In this document: positions 53,607 to 62,727 of the stretch, piece by piece
Layout of the letters: each line of letters begins with the position of its first letter
Position numbering within the stretch: the first letter of the stretch is position 1
Assembly (NCBI RefSeq): GCF_000238775.2
Contig: NZ_AFEJ02000001.1
Span: 2,294,001-2,358,000 of the forward strand
Source: Acaryochloris sp. CCMEE 5410
Lineage (GTDB): Bacteria > Cyanobacteriota > Cyanobacteriia > Thermosynechococcales > Thermosynechococcaceae
Direction: 5' to 3'
Length of the DNA: 64,000 nt
Program-made: the position numbers and the translations under genes
The notes under the pieces: model-generated
Database searches by the model: none
Told to the model about the DNA's origin: nothing
Seen by the model: the letters and a program-made list of their open reading frames with translations, nothing else

Positions 53607-53930
53607 TTAACGGCGCCTTTTTTGAGGAGGCCTTTTGGGGCGAGAGGGCTGCTTATTCGCCCCTCCTTCATTGAAAACTTCCAGGTACACCGATTGGTTG
53701 GCTGCTTTGCCAGCCATTTCCAACACTGTGCGCATCGCTTGGATGGTCCGCCCACCTCGGCCAAACACTCGCCCTTTATCTGTTCCTGAAAAGGCCAGAC
53801 GGATCCAAACCTTACCACTGGCATTCGTCTCGCAGTCTATGCTCAAAGTATCCGAGGCTTCGAGAAAAGGTTCTACAAGAAAGCGAACAAGGACCGAATA
53901 ATCAGTCTGAGTGGTAGAGGTTGAAGGCAT
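53607..53930 (-). CDS. khpA: KH-domain RNA-binding protein (YlqC/KhpA type)
   Basis: The 107-residue product has a single KH domain (VLVRFLVEPFLEASDTLSID at the start, then GRVFGRGGRTIQAMRTVLEM with the GRGG loop) and a basic C-terminal tail (NKQPSRPKRPPQKRRR). Such proteins bind RNA, often together with a second KH/Jag protein. It lies 11 bp downstream of rpsP and upstream of phoH on the same strand, the usual neighbourhood. The basic tail is longer than in Firmicutes KhpA. Confidence 0.9.
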   Translation of the reverse strand: MPSTSTTQTDYSVLVRFLVEPFLEASDTLSIDCETNASGKVWIRLAFSGTDKGRVFGRGGRTIQAMRTVLEMAGKAANQSVYLEVFNEGGANKQPSRPKRPPQKRRR

Positions 53931-53941
53931 AAGTTAAAAGG

Positions 53942-54196
53942 TTAGGCTTTGGCCTTGGCGGGTTCTAAAAGACTAGCTTTTTCCAAAATGCGACGCACGG
54001 TGTCTGTAGGCTGAGCACCATCTTTGAGACGCTTTGCGATCGCATCGACATGCAGACGGGTTTCATCCGTGATGGGGTTATAGTATCCCAACTCTTCCAA
54101 GGGACGACCATCTCTGCGATCGCGGCTATTCATGGCCACGATTCGGTAGCTAGCAGCTCTCTTTTTGCCGTATCGCTTGAGTCTGAGTTTGATCAT
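53942..54196 (-). CDS. rpsP: 30S ribosomal protein S16
   Basis: S16 binds 16S rRNA early in assembly of the small subunit. The 84-residue protein is canonical: [20 protein letters not shown], then [20 protein letters not shown] and [20 protein letters not shown]. It is the first gene of the rpsP-KH-phoH run. Confidence 0.97.
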   Translation of the reverse strand: MIKLRLKRYGKKRAASYRIVAMNSRDRRDGRPLEELGYYNPITDETRLHVDAIAKRLKDGAQPTDTVRRILEKASLLEPAKAKA

Positions 54197-54429
54197 ATTG
54201 AGGTCGAAAATGCTCCGGTTGTTTGAGTAAGGTTTGCAAATTCCGGTAAAGGAATCAAGATAAATTTACTCAGATTCTCCATCATACCATTGTGTAGATG
54301 GAGATCAAGTCTCCATTTTCAATCCCTGTCGGAGAGATATCGCTGAAAGAGATTGGATCAACTTTTATGACAAATTACATGGGGCAAGGCTGCTTCTGTA
54401 CTGAAGTTTGGACAAAGCGGGTATAGTAA

Positions 54430-54444
54430 TGAGTATCATTCTCA
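54430..54444. promoter_or_regulatory. Fur/Zur-type operator before the metal transporter
   Basis: TGAGTATCATTCTCA is a 7-1-7 inverted repeat that matches the Fur-family pattern TGAnAATnATTnTCA at all but one specified position. It ends 10 bp before the ATG of the ABC ATPase, a position suited to repression by a metal-responsive regulator (Zur, Fur or Mur). Which metal is sensed cannot be decided here. Confidence 0.6.
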
Positions 54445-54454
54445 TGTCACATCT

Positions 54455-55195
54455 ATGCTCAAAGTCCAACAACTCGCCGTCGATTACCGAGGGGTAAGAG
54501 GGTTAGATGGTATTAGCTTTCAAATTGAGCCCGGCCAACTCGTAGGGATTGTCGGTCCCAATGGCGCTGGTAAAAGCACCATGATGAAAGCGATGTTGGG
54601 GCTTGTACCCACGGTGAGTGGCCAAGTGAGCTTCTGTACTTGTCCCCTGTGCAATCAGCTGGAGCGAGTGGCCTATGTTCCCCAGCGATCGCAGATAGAC
54701 TGGGACTATCCGATTACAGTATGGAATGTGGTGATGATGGCTCGGACCCGCAAATTAGGATGGTTCCGGGGTCCAAATCGAGCTACCAAAGAAATGGTTA
54801 AAACGGCTCTGGAGCAAGTTGAGATGCTGGATCTACAGCATCGTCGCATTGGAGAATTATCGGGAGGGCAACAACAGCGAGTCTTTTTGGCGCGCGCCTT
54901 AGCCCAAGATGCCGATATTTTTCTATTTGATGAACCGTTTAATGGCGTAGATCAACCCACAGAAGCCATTATGTTTCAGGTCTTTGCCAACCTCAAAGCT
55001 CAAGGAAAGATTCTATTAGTGAGTAGCCATGACTGGGGAGAAGCCATGTCTCAGCTCGATCGGCTATTACTCCTCAATCGACAGCTGATTGCTGATGGTC
55101 TACCCGACAAGGTCATGACCCCTGAGAACTTACAACAGGCTTACCGAGGGGTGTTAGGTCACTCCCATGGCCACGATCAGTCTTTTGTCTGTTAG
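54455..55195 (+). CDS. Manganese/zinc-type ABC transporter, ATP-binding protein
   Basis: This 246-residue ATPase powers metal-ion uptake by a MntABC/ZnuABC-type transporter. Motifs: Walker A GPNGAGKS (34-41), Q-loop region (AYVPQRSQIDWDYPITVWNV), signature LSGGQQQRVFLARALAQDAD and Walker B IFLFDEP. The PQRSQIDWD stretch is typical of the manganese/zinc/iron branch. Odd features are a Cys cluster CTCPLC (61-66) where relatives have no Cys, and a His-rich end (GHSHGHDQ), both possible metal ligands. The permease gene follows after eight bp. No solute-binding protein gene is nearby. Confidence 0.92.
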   Translation: MLKVQQLAVDYRGVRGLDGISFQIEPGQLVGIVGPNGAGKSTMMKAMLGLVPTVSGQVSFCTCPLCNQLERVAYVPQRSQIDWDYPITVWNVVMMARTRKLGWFRGPNRATKEMVKTALEQVEMLDLQHRRIGELSGGQQQRVFLARALAQDADIFLFDEPFNGVDQPTEAIMFQVFANLKAQGKILLVSSHDWGEAMSQLDRLLLLNRQLIADGLPDKVMTPENLQQAYRGVLGHSHGHDQSFVC

Positions 55196-55203
55196 CTGCA
55201 AAC

Positions 55204-56094
55204 ATGTTGGAGTGGTTTCTAGAACCATTAGGGTATGAATTTATCCGCAATGCCCTGGCAATCGGCATTTTAGTGGGGGTATTATGCCCCGTAGTGGGCA
55301 GCTATCTGATTATTCAGCGGATGGCATTATTGGGGGATGTGATTGCCCACTGTGTGCTACCGGGGCTGTCCATTGCGGCCTTTACGGGCATTGACATTAT
55401 GATTGGGGCTTTTAGCTCTGGGGTCGCGGGGGCGTTATTTATTACCTGGATTCGATCGCAATCTCGTATCAAGGCGGATTCAGCCATGGCTCTGACCTTC
55501 TCTACGTTTTTTGCCCTTGGCATTACGCTGCTATCGACCCTGAAAAATAAGTTTGACTTAGACAGCCTATTATTTGGCGATATCTTGGCCACGGCCCCCT
55601 CAGATATTCTGCGAACGTTAGGAATAACGGTTCTGATTTTGGCAGTGGTAAAGCTGACCTATAAGGAATTACTGCTCTATACCTTTGACCCCACGGGTGC
55701 CCAGGCCATGGGGTTGCCGGTGAATGCCCTTTATGTGGGCCTGATGGCAGTGACGACCCTGACCATTATTGCCAGTATGCAGGCAGTGGGGGTCGTCCTA
55801 GTGATTGCGTTACTGGTCGGACCTGCCTTGTCGGCTTATTTGCTGGTGCGCGAATTACATCAAATGATGATGTTAGGGGCTGTGCTGGGAGCAGGGGTAA
55901 GTACTGTAGGGGTTTACTTTAGCTACTATACGGAACTGCCTTCTGGCCCATCAATTGTATTGGTGTCTTCGTCGTTATTTATTTTGGTGCTACTGTTCAG
56001 CCCATCTCAAGGAATTTTAACTCGCCCAGCATTCTTGGCTCAGCTCAGACAAGTTTGGCAAACCAAGCAGATCAATCATCCCGATCATAAATGA
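55204..56094 (+). CDS. Manganese/zinc-type ABC transporter, permease
   Basis: This 296-residue membrane protein of the ABC-3 family pairs with the ATPase just upstream. About eight to nine hydrophobic segments are visible, with the family signatures GSYLIIQRMALLGDVIAHCV near residue 40 and QAVGVVLVIALLVGPALSAY near residue 195. It completes the membrane part of the uptake system; the periplasmic binding protein must be encoded elsewhere. Confidence 0.93.
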   Translation: MLEWFLEPLGYEFIRNALAIGILVGVLCPVVGSYLIIQRMALLGDVIAHCVLPGLSIAAFTGIDIMIGAFSSGVAGALFITWIRSQSRIKADSAMALTFSTFFALGITLLSTLKNKFDLDSLLFGDILATAPSDILRTLGITVLILAVVKLTYKELLLYTFDPTGAQAMGLPVNALYVGLMAVTTLTIIASMQAVGVVLVIALLVGPALSAYLLVRELHQMMMLGAVLGAGVSTVGVYFSYYTELPSGPSIVLVSSSLFILVLLFSPSQGILTRPAFLAQLRQVWQTKQINHPDHK

Positions 56095-56136
56095 GGGGGC
56101 TTTGTCGGTATATTGATCATCTCGCGCTGATGTAAC

Positions 56137-56358
56137 TTATCCGATGGTCAGCGCAAGGCTAATAGACACCTCCTCTACTCTCACCAGAGTATGCTGAAGC
56201 TCATCCCCTTGCAAATAAGGTTGCAGATCAGGATGTAATGTTGGCAAAGTATAACCTTGTATAGATGTTTTGATACTTAGCGGATCTAGGAAAGGGGGAA
56301 TGGTTGCCATCCCTCTTTGATGCAGTTCAAGCAGAGTAATCGATTGCCAAGATAGCAT
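56137..56358 (-). CDS. Small hypothetical protein, 73 aa
   Basis: An open frame with a possible ribosome binding site (AAGG seven bases before ATG 56358). The sequence MLSWQSITLLELHQRGMATI is followed by PPFLDPLSIKTSIQGYTLPT. No family recognised and no other gene on either strand here. It may be a real small gene or a chance frame. Confidence 0.35.
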   Translation of the reverse strand: MLSWQSITLLELHQRGMATIPPFLDPLSIKTSIQGYTLPTLHPDLQPYLQGDELQHTLVRVEEVSISLALTIG

Positions 56359-56451
56359 GACCAACCTTGCTGGACTGTAGGTAAGTTTTAGGTGATGCCT
56401 TTTTTAAAAAGCGCTTGGATCAGATCTGGGTTGCGAAAGATAAGGAGGTAT

Positions 56452-57003
56452 ATGACGAGCACAGAAACACCTATAGTATGGATCATGCTTGGGGTGGCAG
56501 GTTCCGGTAAAACGACTATCGGTCGCTTACTGGCTGACCGGTTAGACTGTGATTTTTTAGAAGGCGATCGCCGTCATTCTGCTGCCAATATCCAAAAGAT
56601 GGCTGCTCACACACCGCTAACCGATGCAGATCGCCAAGGGTGGCTGGAGGCGATCGCAGATGATATACGCCGAGCCATTGACTTAAAACGCGAAACCGTG
56701 CTCACCTGTTCAGCCTTGAAGCAAGCGCATCGTCAAAGACTGATGGCTTTGGGACCTGTACAGCTTGTCTGGTTAGAGCTATCAGAATCCGAACTCCGCC
56801 AGCGCTTGACTCAGCGAGACACTCACTACATGCAAGTTGAACTCCTCGCCAGTCAGCTGAACGCAGTTGAAGCAATTCAGCCCACAGAAACAGGGATTCT
56901 AACTGTTGATTCAACCCAACCTCCCGCATGGGTGGTTGAGCAAATCTGGCGGCAAGCCCTTCACTGCTACCCCCAATTGCAACGAGACTGGTGGCAGCGC
57001 TAG
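56452..57003 (+). CDS. gntK: Gluconokinase
   Basis: GntK phosphorylates gluconate to 6-phosphogluconate, feeding the oxidative pentose phosphate pathway. The 183-residue product has the P-loop IMLGVAGSGKTTIGRLLADR, the substrate-binding FLEGDRRHSAANIQKMAAHT, then LTDADRQGWLEAI and LTCSALKQAHRQRL, all diagnostic. ATG 56452 is preceded by a strong AAGGAGGT site; the open frame extends to 56392, but that part is not conserved. Confidence 0.93.
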   Translation: MTSTETPIVWIMLGVAGSGKTTIGRLLADRLDCDFLEGDRRHSAANIQKMAAHTPLTDADRQGWLEAIADDIRRAIDLKRETVLTCSALKQAHRQRLMALGPVQLVWLELSESELRQRLTQRDTHYMQVELLASQLNAVEAIQPTETGILTVDSTQPPAWVVEQIWRQALHCYPQLQRDWWQR

Positions 57004-57076
57004 TTGCCTGTAGGCCAGGTGAACAGGGATACTGCTGATAGGGATATTCCCTCCATTTGCTTATTCTCTTAGGATC

Positions 57077-57751
57077 ATGCCTGTGACTCTGCCTCACCCC
57101 CTTCAGCTTTTGGCCCCCCTTTTGAGTCCTGAGCATCTAGCACCTTTATTAGCTCTTCAGCAGCATTACCCTGAAGGACTGCTACATCAAAACTGGCCAG
57201 CCTACGCCCAAGGCTCTGATCCACTGGCGTTTTTGCTGCAAGTTTGGCGGGAGCAGCGTCCAGAAAGCGAGCCACCCGCCCCAATCTGGAAATGCGATGC
57301 CTCGGCCATCGAAGCCTGCCCGCATATTTCTACCTTGGTGAATAGTATCCACGGATTTCAGAGTGAAGAGGGCGATCCAGAACAATGGTTGGTGGCCGCC
57401 TGGTGGTGGGGAACAGCGGCGGTGGTCTGTCGAACTTCTGCGGATAAGTTGGAGAATGCGATCGCAGGCTGGTATCAGCGGTATCGTTGTGCAGTCCTCT
57501 ATTTGCAATCTCCTGAAATGGAGCAAGATGCACAAATTTTGAACGCTTATGAAGCCGACCTCACCTGTAGCCATTCCTTAGAAGTGCCCAAACAAGTCGA
57601 CTTATCGTGGGCGATTAAAGATGGCTTTGATTGGGGTCAATGGCAACTTCCTTCCGCCCTCCAACCTTGGGGCAGTCAAGCAGAATTGGGACAAACTGTC
57701 ATTGCAAACAATCCTGCCAAAACAGCTCCATCTTCATCTAAAAATAACTAA
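57077..57751 (+). CDS. Hypothetical protein, 224 aa
   Basis: No family recognised, though the layout suggests a cyanobacterial conserved protein. The N-terminal half is Leu/Pro-rich (LPHPLQLLAPLLSPEHLAPL). The middle has QWLVAAWWWGTAAVVCRTSA, and the end is Ser/Lys-rich. No signal peptide. It follows gntK by 73 bp and may share its transcript. A strong hairpin with a U run lies just downstream. Confidence 0.65.
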   Translation: MPVTLPHPLQLLAPLLSPEHLAPLLALQQHYPEGLLHQNWPAYAQGSDPLAFLLQVWREQRPESEPPAPIWKCDASAIEACPHISTLVNSIHGFQSEEGDPEQWLVAAWWWGTAAVVCRTSADKLENAIAGWYQRYRCAVLYLQSPEMEQDAQILNAYEADLTCSHSLEVPKQVDLSWAIKDGFDWGQWQLPSALQPWGSQAELGQTVIANNPAKTAPSSSKNN

Positions 57752-57770
57752 TTCATATTAAAAAGCACAT

Positions 57771-57815
57771 AAAAAGCTGATTTTCTACTCTCAGTGCAAA
57801 AAAATTAGCTTTTTT
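57771..57815 (+). terminator. Rho-independent terminator after 57077-57751
   Basis: AAAAAGCTGATTTT (57771-57784) pairs with AAAATTAGCTTTTT (57801-57814) with one G-U, and is followed by a T. The loop is 16 bases. The AT-rich stem and terminal U run fit a terminator, possibly bidirectional. Confidence 0.6.
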
Positions 57816-59141
57816 AGATTAATCTAGCAAATACCTAATGCGACAAGAGGCCACTGCAGGTGCCGGGAGGCGGCCTTTTTCTGCCAATTTTCGTAATGTG
57901 TGCGTGCAGAAATGATTGAAACGGGTATTGTTACCCTACGCCCTATCATTCTTCCAGTTGAGCCCATCGCCTCATGATGGTGAAAAGGCTGGTGAACTTT
58001 CACTCTCATCGCCCTAGCGCAGTCAGAGGATGACGGATCTGCCCCTAGTAAAGCCAATTTCAATATTTCTATCACGAAGGAATTATATAGAAATTGGCAT
58101 TTTCTAGGTTGATATTACTTTGAATGGCAAAAAAATCTATCTACAAACCTGATAACTCAACCCTTTTATTTATTCTATGACGGCAAATAATTCATTAGGT
58201 TTCTAACAAATACCAGCATAGAAAAAACCACAGAAAAAAATAGAGCACTCGACACCAGGCTAACTAACTACTCTCAATAATCATAGGTTTGACGACTGTG
58301 TGACAAAAAGCACATTTTTTTGGTTGATCGACAAAAATTATATTTTTTTCTGTTTACAACTGTTTTCAAATATGGTTATATATTACGTAAGCTTACTTCT
58401 GACTCAGGATAAGTCTCGATACTAGATTAGTTCTTGTGCAAGTTTAATTTTTTTATATTTCATATTGTTGCTCTCAGCATCTACATAAGACACCAGTGAT
58501 TTGAAGTATGCATGCGTCAACTCAATGTCTTTAAGTAGTGCTTGCAAACACATATTTATCATTTCCTCCGAGGTTCGTCCGCGTTTGTTTCAGTAATAGT
58601 TTTGTGATTACCACCAAAACGTTGTATTCCCGTCAATGTCCATACATGACTGGAATCTACCTATTGGCCGTTCAAGTTAGGCTATTGCAGAAATCTTATT
58701 TTTTATAGCGTCCGTATCACTATTAGCTATGCCAGTTTTGATGTCCCTAGCCGTCAGTATTCAGTCTGACGACAGTCTGTCCGAGATAGGTTCAAACCAT
58801 TTTAGTGTTGATAGGCCCAAGAACTACGATTCTCGATAACTTGGGTGCAGATGAATAACTAACGAAATAGTTTCATCCCTTTGGAGCTGATGCCTTGCTC
58901 TACCCTCACAACGGTAGAGCAGACGCCAACGGCATCCTCATTTCGTTTGGCGCAAAATACTGCTCCATCAACCGCTTTTTCTATTCATACCTAAGGCAAA
59001 TGTGGGGTATGAGGCTGTTCCACAGCCTTCTTTTTCTCCTCGTTCTTGTCGTCTTTTAATGCAGTCTGCCGGATTGGATCAGTCTGTATCATTTGCCTTT
59101 TTTTCTGGTTTTTGTCTTCCTATTTATTAAGGAGTTCGTTC
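57816..59141. other. Long non-coding region upstream of cysH
   Basis: About 1.3 kb, AT-rich, with no supported gene. An 83-codon minus-strand frame (57824-58075) and the N-terminal extension of the cysH frame (from 59046) are not credible. A perfect 9 bp hairpin TGCTCTACC/GGTAGAGCA lies at about 58894-58919. Stretches such as 58300-58460 are strongly A/T-biased. An undetected small RNA is possible but nothing identifies one. Confidence 0.45.
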
Positions 59142-59891
59142 ATGGTTCAAGCGATCAATACTGTCAATTCCCCTGTTGATGTTCCGAGTGCACTCACAAA
59201 TCTACCTCAGGATAATCCCCAAGAAATCCTCAGTTTTGCACTTAAAAAATTCGACAATATTGCCATTGCTTTTAGTGGTGCCGAAGATGTGGTTTTGATT
59301 GATATGGCTGCCAAAATTCGGCCAGATGTGAGTGTTTTCTGCCTCGATACTGGACGTTTGCACCCCGAAACCTATCGGTTTATTGAGCAAGTGAGAAAGC
59401 GTTACAAGCTTAATATTGAGCTATTGTTTCCTGATCCAGCTCAAGTAGAAGCGCTAGTCCGAGAAAAAGGGCTATTCAGTTTCTATAAAGATGGTCATAA
59501 AGAGTGCTGCAGCATCCGCAAAGTTCGACCTTTGCGTCGCAAGTTGTCCTCTCTAGATGCATGGATTACGGGACAGCGCCAGGATCAAAGCCAGACCCGT
59601 TCCAATTTACCCGTCATGCAAGTGGATACCGCCTTCTCCAGCGATGACCACACCTTAATCAAGTTCAACCCGCTATCCAACTGGACTTCAGATCAAGTGT
59701 GGCAATATATCGATAAAAATGAGGTGCCCTTCAATCCCTTACACTCCCAAGGGTTTGTTAGTATTGGCTGTGCTCCTTGTACCCGCTCCACATTGCCTCA
59801 TCAACACGAACGCCAAGGTCGCTGGTGGTGGGAAAATCCTGACGACAAAGAATGTGGTTTACACGCCAGTAACACCACTACTCAGAAGTAA
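59142..59891 (+). CDS. cysH: Phosphoadenylyl/adenylyl-sulfate reductase
   Basis: CysH reduces activated sulfate (PAPS or APS) to sulfite in assimilatory sulfur metabolism. The 249-residue product has the PP-loop-type start (NIAIAFSGAEDVVLIDMAAK), SVFCLDTGRLHPETY and the C-terminal PLSNWTSDQVWQYIDKNEVP. It has the two Cys pairs Cys122/Cys123 (ECCSIRKVRPL) and Cys210/Cys213 (GCAPCTR) that ligate a 4Fe-4S cluster, which points to APS use, though some cluster enzymes reduce PAPS. ATG 59142 has AAGGAG upstream; the open frame starts earlier, at 59046. A hairpin follows. Confidence 0.93.
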   Translation: MVQAINTVNSPVDVPSALTNLPQDNPQEILSFALKKFDNIAIAFSGAEDVVLIDMAAKIRPDVSVFCLDTGRLHPETYRFIEQVRKRYKLNIELLFPDPAQVEALVREKGLFSFYKDGHKECCSIRKVRPLRRKLSSLDAWITGQRQDQSQTRSNLPVMQVDTAFSSDDHTLIKFNPLSNWTSDQVWQYIDKNEVPFNPLHSQGFVSIGCAPCTRSTLPHQHERQGRWWWENPDDKECGLHASNTTTQK

Positions 59892-59901
59892 ATCTTTTGT
59901 T

Positions 59902-59932
59902 CCCTAGCGAAGCCTAGTTGACTTCGCTAGGG
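59902..59932 (+). terminator. Hairpin after cysH
   Basis: CCCTAGCGAAG (59902-59912) and CTTCGCTAGGG (59922-59932) form a perfect 11 bp stem with a 9-base loop. No U run follows, so it may stabilise the cysH mRNA or only weaken read-through. Confidence 0.6.
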
Positions 59933-60072
59933 GGTGTGAAATTGAACGTTGCTCAATCTCAGGTGAATGGCGCTCTAGCCATCTCCTGAAATGTCCTGGT
60001 GCCCAATTTTATTGGGTATCGCGACACTGAATCCCCCCTCATTTCTATTCCTAATTACAAAAACTTTGTGTC

Positions 60073-60408
60073 ATGAAAATCACCATGGTTCAAAAGGTTA
60101 AGCACAATGGGCAACCCTGTGCGAAATCGGCCAGAGTTCTCTCTGAGCTCGAAACGCTAGAGTTGCGAGATCGAATCGATCACCTTGTCACTGCTGATGA
60201 ACGGAATCCTGACAGTGAGGGCTTTGCCTTAGCAGCCCAGTACAGCGTTGATGCCGCTCCTTTTTTCATTGTGGAAAGTCCTGACGGGTCTTCCCGTCTC
60301 TATACGGCGTATCAACGGTTTCTGAAAGAGGTTTTGCACCAGGAGACCTCCGAAGATGCAGAGATTTCAGAAATTATGGCTCAAAGCCCCGACCTAGATT
60401 TCATCTAG
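60073..60408 (+). CDS. Thioredoxin-fold-like small protein
   Basis: The 111-residue product begins MKITMVQKVKHNGQPCAKSA and contains the strand-loop element AAQYSVDAAPFFIVESPDGS, whose Ala-Pro-Phe resembles the cis-Pro loop of thioredoxin or glutaredoxin folds. A single Cys (Cys16) sits where a redox Cys could be. The assignment is tentative. It lies between cysH and a YeiH-family transporter on the same strand, so a role with sulfur compounds or as electron donor for CysH is plausible inference. Confidence 0.6.
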   Translation: MKITMVQKVKHNGQPCAKSARVLSELETLELRDRIDHLVTADERNPDSEGFALAAQYSVDAAPFFIVESPDGSSRLYTAYQRFLKEVLHQETSEDAEISEIMAQSPDLDFI

Positions 60409-60448
60409 GCGCAATATCTACAATGTCCAGCTCAATCCGAGATTCCAC

Positions 60449-61501
60449 ATGAAACAACCTCGTACTGTGCAACTGGGTTCTGTCGCACCCAAAACCTATA
60501 CTGTGCAGCCGTCTGCACAAAAGAAATCGGGTTCCATTTTGTCCGGTCTACTGCTGACGTCTGGACTGGCTTTAGTAGCAACATTCCTGCATTTTCTACC
60601 GGGCTTACATTTTCTGAGTTCCCTCATTCTGGCAGTGGTTTTGGGGATTGCAGTCCGCAATATCTTGACGGTCCCCGCGTCTTGCCAGCCCGGCATTAAG
60701 TTCACCCTCAAGCGCATTTTACGACTCGCCATTATGTTGCTGGGACTGAGGCTGAGTGTGTCGCAAATCCTGGAAGTAGGGCCTAAAGGCCTAGGGATTG
60801 TAGCGGTTGTCTTAGGCAGCACCTTTATCTTTACCTGCTGGCTCGGCCGTCAGCTCGGGGTGAGTCGCCAACTCTCGCAATTGATTGCATCTGGTACATC
60901 GATTTGTGGCGCTTCTGCTGTGGTTGCCACCAACAGTGTGATTGAAGGGTCGGACGAGGATGTTGCCTATGCCGTCACGATTGTGACCGTTTTTGGCACC
61001 TTATCGATGCTGCTCTATCCTCTGCTGTTTGGCTGGCTAGCCCTAACGCCAGAAGCCTTTGGGGTGTGGACAGGCGCATCAATTCATGAAGTGGCTCAAG
61101 TGGTCGCTGCAGCGTTCCAGACCAGTCCAGTCAGCGGTGAGTTGGCAACGATTGCGAAACTGTCACGGGTGATGTTCCTAATTCCGGTGATGTTGACATT
61201 AGGGGTTCTATCTTTTCGGCAGCGGGTTGGAGATTCTAAATCACTGCCCATTCCTTGGTTTGTCCTCGGTTTTGTGGCACTGATTGGGGTGAGCAGTTTT
61301 CAGCTTTTACCCACTGCCTGGACTGAGGCTCTGACCCAAGGAAATAAATTTTTACTGACCGTGTCGATGGTAGCCATGGGGCTTGAAACCAAACTCCATA
61401 AGTTTAAGGAAATGGGTCTACGCCCCCTCTATTTGGGCGCTGCGGCCTGGTTGTTTATCTCGATTTTGAGCCTCACTCTAGTGGAAGCCTTCTATCTGTA
61501 A
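60449..61501 (+). CDS. YeiH-family putative sulfate exporter
   Basis: This 350-residue polytopic membrane protein belongs to the YeiH/UPF0324 family, described as putative sulfate or sulfite-related exporters; the function is not well proven. About ten transmembrane segments are visible, with family signatures ASGTSICGASAVVATNSVIE and GVWTGASIHEVAQVVAAAFQ. It begins 40 bp after the thioredoxin-like gene and ends just before a strong terminator. Its placement near cysH fits removal of excess sulfite or sulfate. Confidence 0.9.
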   Translation: MKQPRTVQLGSVAPKTYTVQPSAQKKSGSILSGLLLTSGLALVATFLHFLPGLHFLSSLILAVVLGIAVRNILTVPASCQPGIKFTLKRILRLAIMLLGLRLSVSQILEVGPKGLGIVAVVLGSTFIFTCWLGRQLGVSRQLSQLIASGTSICGASAVVATNSVIEGSDEDVAYAVTIVTVFGTLSMLLYPLLFGWLALTPEAFGVWTGASIHEVAQVVAAAFQTSPVSGELATIAKLSRVMFLIPVMLTLGVLSFRQRVGDSKSLPIPWFVLGFVALIGVSSFQLLPTAWTEALTQGNKFLLTVSMVAMGLETKLHKFKEMGLRPLYLGAAAWLFISILSLTLVEAFYL

Positions 61502-61533
61502 AGATCTCTTATCTACAGAGATCTCCATTTTTT
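61502..61533 (+). terminator. Rho-independent terminator after the YeiH gene
   Basis: AGATCTCT (61502-61509) and AGAGATCT (61517-61524) form a perfect 8 bp stem with a 7-base loop, followed by CCATTTTTTAG. It closes the cysH-YeiH group. Confidence 0.75.
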
Positions 61534-61666
61534 AGCTCAGTTTGAGTAGAGAACAGGTGCCAACTAAACCCTAGCCCATGTTAAAAACACATCCCTTTAT
61601 CGACTGCAGGTTTCTACAGGCGGAATGAAAGGTGTGCGACAATGGCTAGGGTTGAGTCGTGGAAAG

Positions 61667-62727
61667 ATGTTCAAAAGTCGGAAAGCTTGGATCTTAAGTG
61701 CGATCGCATGTCTGTTCGTGGTCTTTATGTCCTGCCAGTCTCCCCGGCCTGTCGCTCAATCTCCCCCGTCTCTCCATCGCCAGAGGCGACACCCGCAGCA
61801 TCGCCGCCCGATGCTCCGCCTCCAGCAACTGCTCCGCCGCCTGTCACCGCAAAGCCACCCCCCCTTGTTAATGGCGATCGGTTAATGGCAGATCTCAATG
61901 CTCTGAACTTTGAGCGCTACACGACAGCCGAGTTAAAGAAAACGAGAGCGTTTATGGCCCAAACCCTCTCGGCATCTGGCTGGACCGTAACAGAACAGCC
62001 TTTTGAAACAGGGGTGAATCTTGTGGCTGAACGTCCAGGTACAGACCCGAATGCAGGGGTCTTGCTGGTGGGCGCGCATTATGATTCAGTCCGAGGGTCT
62101 CCCGGATCGGATGATAATGCTACTGGGGTAGTGGCGGCTCTGGAAGTGGCGAGACTGCTAGGCGATCGCAAAACGATACGGCCCCTGCGTATTGTTCTAT
62201 TTGATCAAGAAGAAGCCGGACTGGTGGGCAGCTATGCCTATGCCCAACGCCCCGAAAATCTCCAAAATTTAGACGGCGTCGTGATCTTGGAAATGTTGGG
62301 CTACACCTGTTCGACACCAGGCTGTCAGCAGGTCCCTGGAGAATTCAAGGTGAAGCTACCGAGTGACAAAGGAGACTTTCTTGCGATCGCAGGCGATACA
62401 GAGCACCTACCGTTACTGAATGCCTTTAGCGAGCATCATCAGCCAACCTTACCTGCATTAGTCCCCGTCTCCATTCCTTTTAAAGGTCTATTAACCCCTG
62501 TCATCCTGCGCAGTGACCATACGCCATTTTGGTTTGAAGGAATAGGAGCCGTGATGCTCACCGATACCGCCCATCTGCGCAATCCCCACTATCATCGGCG
62601 CACCGATACACCAGATACGGTAGATGCAGCATTCCTAACGGGCAATGCTCAAACCGCTGTCAACGCAATCACCGCCCTCTTAGACCGACCGCAAAGTTTC
62701 TTGACGACTGAAACCGACAAATCTTAA
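61667..62727 (+). pseudogene. M28-family lipoprotein peptidase, frameshifted after the signal peptide
   Basis: M28 zinc aminopeptidases cleave N-terminal residues. The catalytic part is intact: LLVGAHYDSVRGSPGSDDNA with His and Asp ligands, LFDQEEAGLVGSYAYAQ with Glu, and later RSDHTPFWFEGIGAVMLTDT with the last His. It lies in the frame that opens at 61642 and ends at 62727. A lipoprotein signal peptide (MFKSRKAWILSAIACLFVVF, then MSC) lies in another frame starting at ATG 61667. The two join if one C is added to the CCCCC run near 61770-61774. The gene is thus frameshifted or phase-variable; a sequencing error in the homopolymer is also possible. A Pro/Ala linker follows the junction. Confidence 0.8.

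Noticed and set aside
57824-58075. 83-codon minus-strand frame upstream of cysH
   Set aside because: No ribosome binding site and no recognisable protein sequence; it overlaps the region after a terminator.
58894-58919. Perfect hairpin TGCTCTACC/GGTAGAGCA, considered as a tRNA part or terminator
   Set aside because: No cloverleaf can be built around it and no U run follows.
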